Assembly (NCBI RefSeq): GCF_001861355.1
Contig: NZ_MASN01000030.1
Location: 62,001-126,000 of the forward strand
DNA from: Natrialba sp. SSL1
GTDB lineage: Archaea > Halobacteriota > Halobacteria > Halobacteriales > Natrialbaceae
Direction of reading: 5' to 3'
DNA length: 64,000 bases
In this document: positions 43,531-52,152 of the stretch, in pieces
Position numbering within the stretch: position 1 is the stretch's first letter
Layout: every line of letters starts with the position of its first letter
Program-made: the position numbers and the translations under genes
The notes under the pieces: model-generated
The model's database searches: none
Seen by the model: the letters and a program-made list of their open reading frames with translations, nothing else
What the model was told of the DNA's origin: nothing

Positions 43531-44136
43531 CTACTCGAGAAGATCCGTGTGGACGACTGCCCGGTACTGGCTGTCGGTTGCGTCCCGCAGGCGGGTCAGC
43601 AGGGCAGCTGCGTCGGGAAACGATGCGGGGAGCTCGAACGGGTCGTCTGGCTGCTCGTCGCGTTGCTTGCACAGTTTGGTGAACGCGAGTAGCTGCTCGT
43701 CGGTGCCGGGGCGGGCGTAGACGGTGGTGATGTCGGTACCACCCGTCTCACCACCGGTTTCGGAATCATCCGACTGATCTGACATGTCTGACTGATCGCT
43801 CTCGGTCGTGTCGTTGCCGACCTGCTCGCGCCAGTGGTCGATGACTGGCTCGACCGCGAGTCGCGTCTGGCGCTTCTGTTCGGCCAGGTCCGCGGCGTCG
43901 ATGCCGGCGTCGCCGAGCACGTCGTCGAAGACATCCTGCAGTTCCTCGGTTTCTTCCTCGACGTACGGCGCGTCCGCTTCGGCCTCGATCAGTTGTGCGA
44001 CGGCGTCTACCTCCTCGCGCCGGACGGCAACGGGATAGACGAAGTCGTGTGTCTCCTTCGGGAGCGTGTACGATTTCCCCTCGACGCCCTGCTCGCCTGG
44101 ACCGGACGAGCCGAGCATTAGATCGAATAGTCCCAT
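43531..44136 (-). CDS. Haloarchaeal protein of unknown function
   Basis: 201 residues from the ATG complementary to 44134-44136, beginning MGLFDLMLGSSGPGEQGVEG. Not recognised. Predicted mostly helical, with an acidic linker near 125-145 containing Asp-Gln-Ser repeats, and a C-terminal region (VYARPGTDEQLLAFTKLCKQ, FPDAAALLTRLRDA) of small alpha/beta type. A TATA-like ACTTATTCGG about 28 bases upstream supports the chosen start over the 30-codon extension. Confidence 0.72.
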   Translation of the reverse strand: MGLFDLMLGSSGPGEQGVEGKSYTLPKETHDFVYPVAVRREEVDAVAQLIEAEADAPYVEEETEELQDVFDDVLGDAGIDAADLAEQKRQTRLAVEPVIDHWREQVGNDTTESDQSDMSDQSDDSETGGETGGTDITTVYARPGTDEQLLAFTKLCKQRDEQPDDPFELPASFPDAAALLTRLRDATDSQYRAVVHTDLLE

Positions 44137-44158
44137 GTCTAGAACAGGTCCACAGCGC

Positions 44159-44168
44159 CGAATAAGTG
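44159..44168 (-). promoter_or_regulatory. TATA-like box of the gene ending at 43531
   Basis: ACTTATTCGG on the minus strand, about 28 bases before the start at 44136. Confidence 0.45.
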
Positions 44169-44253
44169 TTCCGCGCTCCGGTTTCGGCTTACGGGATGTA
44201 GGCGGCGGACAACGGATAGCGGACACCAGGCAACAACCAGTCAGACGAACACA

Positions 44254-44826
44254 CTACCACTCCTCACCCAGCGCCGCCTTCACCCCACCGTAGCCGCTCG
44301 CAGACGACCACGTCCGACCGCTCTCGACGTGCTCGACCTCGTACTCGCTGCCACAGACGCCACAGCGGTAGCCGTCCGGCGCACGAACCGGTTTCGACGC
44401 CTGATGCCGTTTGGCCGACCATTCGCAGTCACTTCCGAGACAGCGCAGCACGTACCGCGGCTCCGAAAACGACCGACAGTGTCGCGGCGCATCCAGGTCA
44501 GCCGCGCGCTCGCGAAATCGCGGCCCGTGTCCCGACTCACCGAACTGCTGGTACTCCCAGGCGTGGACGAGTTCGTGCCTGACGACCGCGGCGAACTCCG
44601 GCCACTCGTAGCGCTCGTACGCCCGCCGCGCCAACACGATCGTCGCCTCCTCGCGATTCGCCCGCCAGCGACACAGCCCCGCCCGACGCTTTGCCCGCGC
44701 AGAGACGTCCCACTCGAGTGCGGACAGGTCAATATTCAGTTCGGTGTCGGCAACGACTTCGCGGGCGTGGATCCGCGCGCGGGCGATGATCTCGTCGTCG
44801 ATCGTGAGCTGTTCGCCGTCGGTCAC
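44254..44826 (-). CDS. SprT-like zinc metalloprotease domain protein
   Basis: 190 residues with GTG start. Zinc protease motif VVRHELVHAWEYQQFG near 82-97 (HExxH) with a third His in ESGHGPRFRERA near 97-108, then a zinc ribbon with C-x4/5-C (LRCLGSDCEW) and C-x2-C (YRCGVCGSEY). This matches SprT/Spartan-like enzymes, which in eukaryotes cut DNA-protein crosslinks. Whether the archaeal protein does so is inference; it lacks extra PCNA or ubiquitin motifs that I can see. Confidence 0.88.
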   Translation of the reverse strand: MTDGEQLTIDDEIIARARIHAREVVADTELNIDLSALEWDVSARAKRRAGLCRWRANREEATIVLARRAYERYEWPEFAAVVRHELVHAWEYQQFGESGHGPRFRERAADLDAPRHCRSFSEPRYVLRCLGSDCEWSAKRHQASKPVRAPDGYRCGVCGSEYEVEHVESGRTWSSASGYGGVKAALGEEW

Positions 44827-44977
44827 GTCTAGGGGCTGGGAACGCAGACGGAGATTGAAATTCTTCCGGTTCAGAAGACGACGTTGCAGCGATTTTGGCG
44901 TCTCCGGCGAACGTGATCAGTTGCAGATTCTGGCCGCGGTCGGTGCGCCTTTGCCCGTTCGCTGCAACCGCCACAGC

Positions 44978-45994
44978 ATGAACGACCTCGCAGTTCCGGA
45001 ACCGCGGGAGCCGGATCCGGAGGAGTCAATCAGTCCCGCAGCACTGGTGCTCCCTGCCGTCGCGGAGCCGCCGCTGACCGAGCGCCGGCCCTGGCTCGAG
45101 CGCGCCGATATCGTCGACGCTTTCTCGATTAGCGGTGCGAAAACGCCGGTCTACCTGACGGCCGACGGCGTCGCGATCACGACGACCGGCATCGGCAAGA
45201 GCGACGCGGCGACAACGGTGACGGCGTTGATCGCCTCCCCCGGACTCGACCTCTCGTCAACCTACGTCGTCTCGGCGGGCATCGCAGGCGGACCGCCCGA
45301 ACGGATCGCGCTCGGCTCTGTCGCCATCGCTGACGCAGTGGTCGACTGGGATCGAAAGCACCGCTGGGATCGGACAACGGACGGGAGTCACGAGGTGCAG
45401 GCGGATCACGAGACACAAGCGGATCACGCGCCTCATCCCGAACCCACCGAGGGGAGCAACAACCCTGGCACCGGGCTCGACCTCCTCACCTACCGACCGC
45501 ACGACTACGTCCACCATCTCGAGGACGCGCTCGTCGATGCCGCCTGCGAGGCTGCCGACGACGCATCGCTCCGAACGGATGCCGACGCGGAGGCGTACCA
45601 GGACAGCTACCCGGACGCACCGGAGGAGGGGCCCGCCGTCGAACGCGGCCCGACCGTCTGCGGCGACGAGTTCTGGCACGGCCCGCGCTACGCCCGTGAG
45701 GTCGAGTGGCTCTGTGATGCCTACGGCGTCTCGCCGTATCTGACGACCCAGATGGAAGATGCCGCGACGGCGACGGCACTCGAGCGCTTCGACCTCGGCG
45801 ATCGGTATCTAAGCGTGCGCGCCGTTGCCAACTACGACCGCGCAGCGCCCGGCCAGTCCGTCGAGGAGAGTTTCGACGGGAACGAGGCCAGTCTGGCGCT
45901 GGCGCTCGACAACGCGGCCCGTGTGGGCGGTGCAATCGTCAATGACCTCGTCGAGAGCGATCCACTCGGGACTAGGCCAGAAAACGGTGGTTGA
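44978..45994 (+). CDS. Purine nucleoside permease family (NUP) phosphorylase-like protein
   Basis: 338 residues from ATG 44978. Matches the NUP family: LVLPAVAEPPLTERRPWLER, ITTTGIGKSDAATTVTALIA, TYVVSAGIAGGPPERIALGS, then WHGPRYAREVEWLCDAYGVS and TTQMEDAATATALERFDL. Despite the permease name, it has no membrane helix or signal peptide; the GIAGG and MED motifs suggest a soluble nucleoside-phosphorylase-type fold. Insert near 128-150 carries His/Gln/Asp repeats. A tandem repeat follows the stop codon. Confidence 0.85.
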   Translation: MNDLAVPEPREPDPEESISPAALVLPAVAEPPLTERRPWLERADIVDAFSISGAKTPVYLTADGVAITTTGIGKSDAATTVTALIASPGLDLSSTYVVSAGIAGGPPERIALGSVAIADAVVDWDRKHRWDRTTDGSHEVQADHETQADHAPHPEPTEGSNNPGTGLDLLTYRPHDYVHHLEDALVDAACEAADDASLRTDADAEAYQDSYPDAPEEGPAVERGPTVCGDEFWHGPRYAREVEWLCDAYGVSPYLTTQMEDAATATALERFDLGDRYLSVRAVANYDRAAPGQSVEESFDGNEASLALALDNAARVGGAIVNDLVESDPLGTRPENGG

Positions 45995-46003
45995 GTGGCG
46001 AGT

Positions 46004-46057
46004 GTGACGAGCACGACGGGCGTGACGAACACAACGGGCGTGACGAGAACGGTGAGG
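46004..46057 (+). repeat. 18-base tandem repeat just after the NUP gene stop
   Basis: GTGACGAGCACGACGGGC at 46004, GTGACGAACACAACGGGC at 46022 and a diverged third copy at 46040. The repeat stays open in the NUP reading frame past the TGA until a TAA near 46100. Confidence 0.8.
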
Positions 46058-46154
46058 ACGATAGGAGCGACGAGAGCGCCAAAAGTCAGAGAAGAACAGT
46101 AACCAACCGTAGCAAGCGGGCAAACGATCCGAGTCAGTGCTCAGTTCCCAGTGC

Positions 46155-46958
46155 TCAGTGTTCGACTTCGATCGCGAGACCGGCCGCTGCGAGCGCGTCC
46201 TCCGTCGACAGGTCGTCGTGAACGACGCCAGAGACGGCGCGCGTGATGGCTTCGGGGTTCTCGTGCTGGAAGATCGACCGGCCCATCGAGACGCCAGATC
46301 CGCCGGCGTCCATGACGCCACGGACCATCTCCACCGTCTCTCTGTCGGTGCCTTTCGAGCCGCCGGCGATGACGACCGGCAGGCGAGTCGACTCGACGAC
46401 GTGCTGGAAACTCTCTGCGTCGCCGCTGTAGCCCGTCTTGACGATATCAGCGCCGACCTCTTCGGCGAGGCGGACCGCATGGCCGAGCGCCTCTGGATCC
46501 TCAGAGTCGACACCCGGGCCGCGGGCGTAGGCCATCGCGAGTACCGGAATCCCGAACTGCTCGGCTTTTCGCGTCACGTCTGCAAGCTGGCTGGTCTGTT
46601 CCGGTTCGTACTCAGAGCCAACGTTGATATGGAAGGAGACGGCGTCCGCACCGGCACGAATCGCTTCTTCGACGGTCCCGGTCAGTCGTTTATCCTGTTC
46701 GTCCGGTCCGATCGTCGTCGAGCCGTTGAGGTGGACGATGTAGCCCTTCCCGTTCGTGTTATCGTGGACACGCGGGGCGATTCCCTTCTGCGTGAGGACG
46801 GCGTCCGCGCCGCCGCGAGTGACGCCGTCGATGGTCGATTCGATATCCTTCAGTCCCTGAACGGCACCCATCGTGAGCCCGTGGTCCATCGGGATAATTA
46901 CGTACGAGTCGTCTGTTCCGATCCGATTCAGTCGTGCTGTGAGTCCTGCTGTAGTCAT
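46155..46958 (-). CDS. 2-amino-3,7-dideoxy-D-threo-hept-6-ulosonate synthase
   Basis: First step of archaeal aromatic synthesis without DAHP synthase: condenses a 6-deoxy-5-ketofructose phosphate with aspartate semialdehyde. 267-residue class I aldolase fold. VIIPMDHGLTMGAVQGL near 20-36, Schiff-base Lys in ADIVKTGYSGD near 181, and VIAGGSKGTDRE near 208-219. Known in haloarchaea as fba2 and related to fructose-bisphosphate aldolase class I. Placed 24 bases after trpA, it belongs to the trpCBA unit; its product feeds dehydroquinate synthase II at 39569. Confidence 0.93.
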   Translation of the reverse strand: MTTAGLTARLNRIGTDDSYVIIPMDHGLTMGAVQGLKDIESTIDGVTRGGADAVLTQKGIAPRVHDNTNGKGYIVHLNGSTTIGPDEQDKRLTGTVEEAIRAGADAVSFHINVGSEYEPEQTSQLADVTRKAEQFGIPVLAMAYARGPGVDSEDPEALGHAVRLAEEVGADIVKTGYSGDAESFQHVVESTRLPVVIAGGSKGTDRETVEMVRGVMDAGGSGVSMGRSIFQHENPEAITRAVSGVVHDDLSTEDALAAAGLAIEVEH

Positions 46959-46982
46959 TGCGAGTGTATAGCAAACTTGCGG

Positions 46983-47863
46983 TTATGGCTGTTCTGGTTC
47001 CGGTGCTTCTTCCCGCCCCTGCTCGTGTCCGTTCCGCTGCTCGCCGCCGCGACGCGCGCCCCGTTTGAGTTCGCGCGCCTTGGACTCGAGTGCATCTGCC
47101 GCGGGCGCGTCGCCCGTGCCGTGCTCGGCGATCAGGTCGACGAGCGCGCTGCCGACGATGACGCCGTCCGCGCCGGCCTCGATGATTTCGGCGGCGTGAT
47201 CACCCTCGCTGACGCCGAAGCCGACAGCCTTGGGGACGTCGTACGCCGAGAGTCGCGTCAGGCTGTCGTGGGTCGCGTTCGAGACGTCCGCCCGCGCGCC
47301 GGTCGTTCCGAGTCGGGCCTGGACGTAGGCGAAGCCCGAGACCTGGGACATGATCCGGTCCAAGCGCTCGCCGGCCGTCGTCGGCGCGACGATGAAGACG
47401 AGGTCGAGGCCGTGCTCGTCGCAGGCGTCACGGAGCGGGTCCGCCTCCTCCGCGGGGAGGTCGGGGACGATGATTCCCGAGAGGCCCGCGTCGGCTGCTC
47501 GCTCCACGAACGGACGGACATCGGGTTCAGAGCCGTACTGGAGGATCATGTTGTAGTACGTCATCACCAGCAACGGCGCGTCCGTCTCGAGTTCGTCCAC
47601 GAGTTCGAAGAACCGCGCGGGCGTCGTCCCGGCGTCGAGCGCGCGGTTGATCGCGGCCTGGATGGTCGGCCCCTCGGCGATCGGTTCGGAGAATGGCAGT
47701 CCGAGTTCGATCAGGTCCGACCCGCCGCAGTCGAGCGCCTCGACGTATTCCTTGGTGTCCTCGAGCGACGGGTCTCCCGCCGTGATGTACGTAATGAGCG
47801 CGGGGTGGTCCTCGCGGATGGCGGCCTCGATGTCGCTCTCTATCGCCGCTGTCTGTTCACCGC

Positions 47864-47867
<4 letters not shown>
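46983..47867 (-). CDS. trpA: Tryptophan synthase alpha subunit
   Basis: Cleaves indole-3-glycerol phosphate to indole, channelled to TrpB. 294 residues. Catalytic Glu and Asp regions are visible: [20 protein letters not shown] near 51-70 and [14 protein letters not shown] near 98-111; the phosphate loop [13 protein letters not shown] near 212-224. A Lys/Arg/Glu-rich tail ([20 protein letters not shown]) extends the C terminus. Start overlaps the trpB stop by four bases. Confidence 0.95.
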
Positions 47868-49131
<1,264 letters not shown>

Positions 49132-49135
<4 letters not shown>

Positions 49136-50007
49136 GTCTGTGTGCGTGTCTCCGTCGTTGCTGTCGGTTCCATTGCCTCTACCAGTCGTCGCGTGTTGGC
49201 GGTCACGTCACCGTCACCGTCGCCACCGTGGTCCATGATGGCGCTACCAACCAGTAACGCGTCCGCGCCCGCGTCGCGCATCCGACGGACATCCGCCGGC
49301 TCAGAGATCCCGCTCTCGGCGATCAGCGTCACGTCGTCCGGGTCCTGTCTCGCGGTTCCACCGCTCGACTCGTCGAGGCGACAGAGTCGCCTCACGTGCG
49401 GTGCAACAGATTCGAACGTCCCGAGGTCAACCTCGAGCTTCCCGAGATCACGGTTGTTCACTCCGATGAGTGTCGCACCGGCGTCGAGTGCGGTCTCAAG
49501 TTCGTCGCGGTCGTGAACCTCGACGAGGGGCTGGAAGCCGCGCTCGCGAGCGGCCGCGACGAGATCAGCGAGATTGTCGACGAATCGGGCGATCAAGAGG
49601 ACCAGGTCGGATTCGACCACGTCCAGACTTGCCTCCTCGAGGATGAAGTCCTTCCGGAGGACGGGGACGTCGACGGCCTCGCGAACCTGCCGCAGGGCGT
49701 CCGGCGAGCCGCCGAAGTGGGTTGGTTCAGTCAATACTGAGATTGCCGTCGCACCGCCTGCAACCATCGCTTCGGCCAGTTCGGCGGGGTCGTCCTCGCG
49801 CGTGCCGTCCGTCGTCGGACTCGTCGGTTTCACCTCGGCGATAACCGGTACCCGGCCGTCTCGTTCAGTCTGCGCGACCGCGTCGGGAAACGACCGCGCA
49901 TCGACATCAAGCGGTGCCCGCTCCCGGTCCTGTTCCGCAGCAGTGCGCTCGGCGGCGGCTGCGAGAATGGATTGCACCGGTGGTGCGAGCTCCGTACCAG
50001 AAGTCAT
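49132..50007 (-). CDS. trpC: Indole-3-glycerol-phosphate synthase
   Basis: TIM-barrel enzyme making indole-3-glycerol phosphate from CdRP. 291 residues. Catalytic Lys in [14 protein letters not shown] near 55 and in [15 protein letters not shown] near 116, Glu in [10 protein letters not shown] near 165 and IGVNNRDLG near 184, phosphate-binding [13 protein letters not shown] near 235. First gene of the trpC-trpB-trpA-ADH synthase operon; its promoter carries two TGTACA boxes. Confidence 0.95.
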
Positions 50008-50009
50008 TG

Positions 50010-50037
50010 TTGTACATCAACGTACTCATCTGTACAA
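50010..50037 (-). promoter_or_regulatory. trpC promoter with paired TGTACA boxes
   Basis: TTGTACA (50010-50016) and TGTACAA (50031-50037) form an inverted repeat with a 14-base spacer. The upstream box is centred 26-27 bases before the trpC ATG, i.e. on the TATA position; the other covers the transcript start. TGTACA is the consensus of the TrpY-bound TRP box in Methanothermobacter, so repression by tryptophan is a reasonable inference. Confidence 0.7.
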
Positions 50038-50112
50038 AAGTGTTGCGCCATCCGCCGCCACTCACAGCGACGACCGGCGACTATTCAAGGCCGTGTTTCC
50101 TACAGACCGCGT

Positions 50113-50583
50113 ATGGAGGACGTTACGGACGCTGGAATCTACGCGCGGGAGTCGACGTATCTCGACCGGTACGTACAGCTCGGTGCGGCCAGCGGGCGCG
50201 TGTTGACCGTTTCCTTTCCGGACGTACCCGAGGGCGACGCCGAAGACGACCACCCCGTACTCGATCAGCTCTTCGAGTACCTGGATGGCCTCGAACCGGT
50301 AACCTTCGACGACGTACAGGTCGCGCTGACGATTCCGACCGACCAGCGCGCCGTACTCGAGCAAGTACAGTCGATCCCCTACGGCGATCAGGTCGACGTC
50401 GCCACGCTCACGCAGATGACACCCGACCTCGACCCCGACGATCAAGACGACGTCATCCTGGTTCGGACCGCGCTCGACGAGAACCCGGCCCCAATTCTGA
50501 TCCCCGACCACCGCGTCCGTGACGGCCCGAGTGCTGCGCCGCCGGCTGTCGAGCAGAAACTCCGCTCGCTCGAAGAGCTGTAG
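50113..50583 (+). CDS. MGMT-family/alkyltransferase-like protein lacking the active cysteine
   Basis: 156 residues from ATG 50113. The C-terminal part matches the DNA-binding domain of O6-methylguanine-DNA methyltransferase: VLEQVQSIPYGDQVDVATL near 81-99, then NPAPILIPDHRVRDG near 124-138. The universal PCHRV acceptor motif reads P131-D132-H133-R134-V135, so alkyl transfer through Cys is impossible. This places it with alkyltransferase-like (ATL) proteins, which bind damaged bases and recruit nucleotide excision repair. The usual Arg finger position looks kept (LVRTAL). Divergent from trpC. Confidence 0.85.
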   Translation: MEDVTDAGIYARESTYLDRYVQLGAASGRVLTVSFPDVPEGDAEDDHPVLDQLFEYLDGLEPVTFDDVQVALTIPTDQRAVLEQVQSIPYGDQVDVATLTQMTPDLDPDDQDDVILVRTALDENPAPILIPDHRVRDGPSAAPPAVEQKLRSLEEL

Positions 50584-50602
50584 TGGGAGCGTCAGTCGAC
50601 TC

Positions 50603-50950
50603 TTACTCTGCGGTCCACGTTACGTACAGATAGAGGCCGATCCCGACGAAGACCAGCAGCGACGACACCTGATCGAGTGTCGGCGACTGTGTGAACAGCG
50701 CTCCAAACTGTGCGATCCCGCCGACGATCAGAAAGACGGCACCGCCTAACGCTGCCGAGAGTTCCCCATCCGCCAGATCGAACAACACGACGCCGACACC
50801 GATCGCAATCGTTCCAAAGACGAACTCGGCGGCAAGCGACGCGATCACGTCTCCGGTCATCGCACTGTAGACGACCAGCGCGAAGTAGAGGATCACACCG
50901 AGAAAGATTGCACGATACGCTGCATCCGGGATATCGTTGCTCCGACTCAT
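50603..50950 (-). CDS. Four-helix membrane protein
   Basis: 115 residues with four predicted helices (about 13-31, 37-56, 66-84, 91-110) and a short N-terminal hydrophilic stretch. No charged residues inside the helices. Family not recognised; unknown function. TATA-like CGATAAAG about 28 bases upstream. Same strand as the CPBP gene further upstream in transcription, 44 bases away. Confidence 0.75.
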   Translation of the reverse strand: MSRSNDIPDAAYRAIFLGVILYFALVVYSAMTGDVIASLAAEFVFGTIAIGVGVVLFDLADGELSAALGGAVFLIVGGIAQFGALFTQSPTLDQVSSLLVFVGIGLYLYVTWTAE

Positions 50951-50994
50951 ATCCGAACTGACTCGTGTGGCCGCTTTATCGTTCGGATTCCACG

Positions 50995-52134
50995 CTACTC
51001 CTCTCGGTCCGGATCGGCTGCCGCAGACGCGGAGGGAGATGTAGACGCTGACTCTGCACCCACCAGCGACTCACTCCACTCGAGTCCGATCGCTTCGTGC
51101 ACGACGAACTCGAGTGCGTTGATCAGGTAGTGGGCGACGACGACGACGAGGAAGCTGCCGGTGACGATGAACAGGGCGGCGAGGACGAACCCGAGCGCGC
51201 CGGTGACGGCGACGCCGACGCTGCCTTGCATGCCGTGGCCGAGCGCGAACGCGATCGAGGAGAGGACGGCGAGGAGCCACGGCGAGATGTCGAAGCCGGC
51301 AGAGAGGACGCCGATGAGCGCGGCGCGAAAGAGCAGTTCCTCGAAGATGGCGATGATCGGGAGCACGACGAGCAGGAGGACGAGCCAGCCGCGTGCGGAG
51401 TCGGGGGCGAGCATCGACCGGAGTCGTTCGTCGTGGTCGAAGCCGAATCGTGTCGCGAGCGCGGCGCCAAACTCGTTCCCGATGTAGAGGAGGATACCGG
51501 CGACTGTGCCGATGAGCAGTCCGGTCGTGAGGTAGTCAGCGCTGAACTCGACGCCGAGTGCCCACGCTGGGATGCCGGTGTAGAGAATCGCGCCGAGGAT
51601 GAGCAAGAGGAACAGACCCTGTGAGACGGCGACGTTCGCGAGGAGCATTCCCGTCGAGAGGTCGGTCGGGTCGATTTCGTCGCGCTGGGCACGGGGGGGA
51701 GAACGTGCTGTGTCGTGTGGTCGGTCGCTGGTCTCGGTAGCGTTGGTATTGGCGCTGGCGTTGCTAAGGTCGGTGCCGATGTCGATATCGACGCTGGTGT
51801 TGGTGTCAGTATCGGTGTTGGTGCCAGTACCGGTGCCAGTGTCAATAGCCGTGTCAGTACCGGCGTCGGTAGCTGACTCTGGAACAGGATGGCTATCTTC
51901 CGTCACGGACTCCACGGACGCTGCAGACTCCCCAGCGCTCGCTGATGCGGAGTCAGACTCGGAAGAAGTTGCTGCGTCCGTGTCGGTAGGAGTCGTCGTA
52001 TCGGCGTCAGTGCCAGTACTGGTGTCAGCGTCACCCTCAGCGTCAGCAAATGACGACTGCGTCAGATGCGAAAGAACGAGCAACAACACGAGGACGACGC
52101 CCGTGATCGCCGCGAACGCCGTCCACTGTACCAT
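50995..52134 (-). CDS. CPBP family intramembrane metalloprotease
   Basis: 379 residues. A membrane helix at 5-22, a long acidic Thr/Asp/Ser/Asn region (about 27-145) built from six-base DNA repeats, then the CPBP (CAAX protease/bacteriocin-processing) domain with about seven helices. The active-site motifs are complete: EELLFRAALIG (EExxxR), FALGHGMQG (FxxxH) and HYLINALEF (HxxxN). Probably cleaves membrane proteins. Starts 18 bases after lonB on the same strand, hence likely co-transcribed with that protease. Confidence 0.88.
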   Translation of the reverse strand: MVQWTAFAAITGVVLVLLLVLSHLTQSSFADAEGDADTSTGTDADTTTPTDTDAATSSESDSASASAGESAASVESVTEDSHPVPESATDAGTDTAIDTGTGTGTNTDTDTNTSVDIDIGTDLSNASANTNATETSDRPHDTARSPPRAQRDEIDPTDLSTGMLLANVAVSQGLFLLLILGAILYTGIPAWALGVEFSADYLTTGLLIGTVAGILLYIGNEFGAALATRFGFDHDERLRSMLAPDSARGWLVLLLVVLPIIAIFEELLFRAALIGVLSAGFDISPWLLAVLSSIAFALGHGMQGSVGVAVTGALGFVLAALFIVTGSFLVVVVAHYLINALEFVVHEAIGLEWSESLVGAESASTSPSASAAADPDREE

Positions 52135-52152
52135 CGATCGACCCTCCTGTCG

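Noticed and set aside
42667-44136. CARF, HAD and the unknown 43531 gene as one defence island
   Set aside because: They are on different strands with separate promoters and no nuclease or polymerase partner, so a system is not supported.
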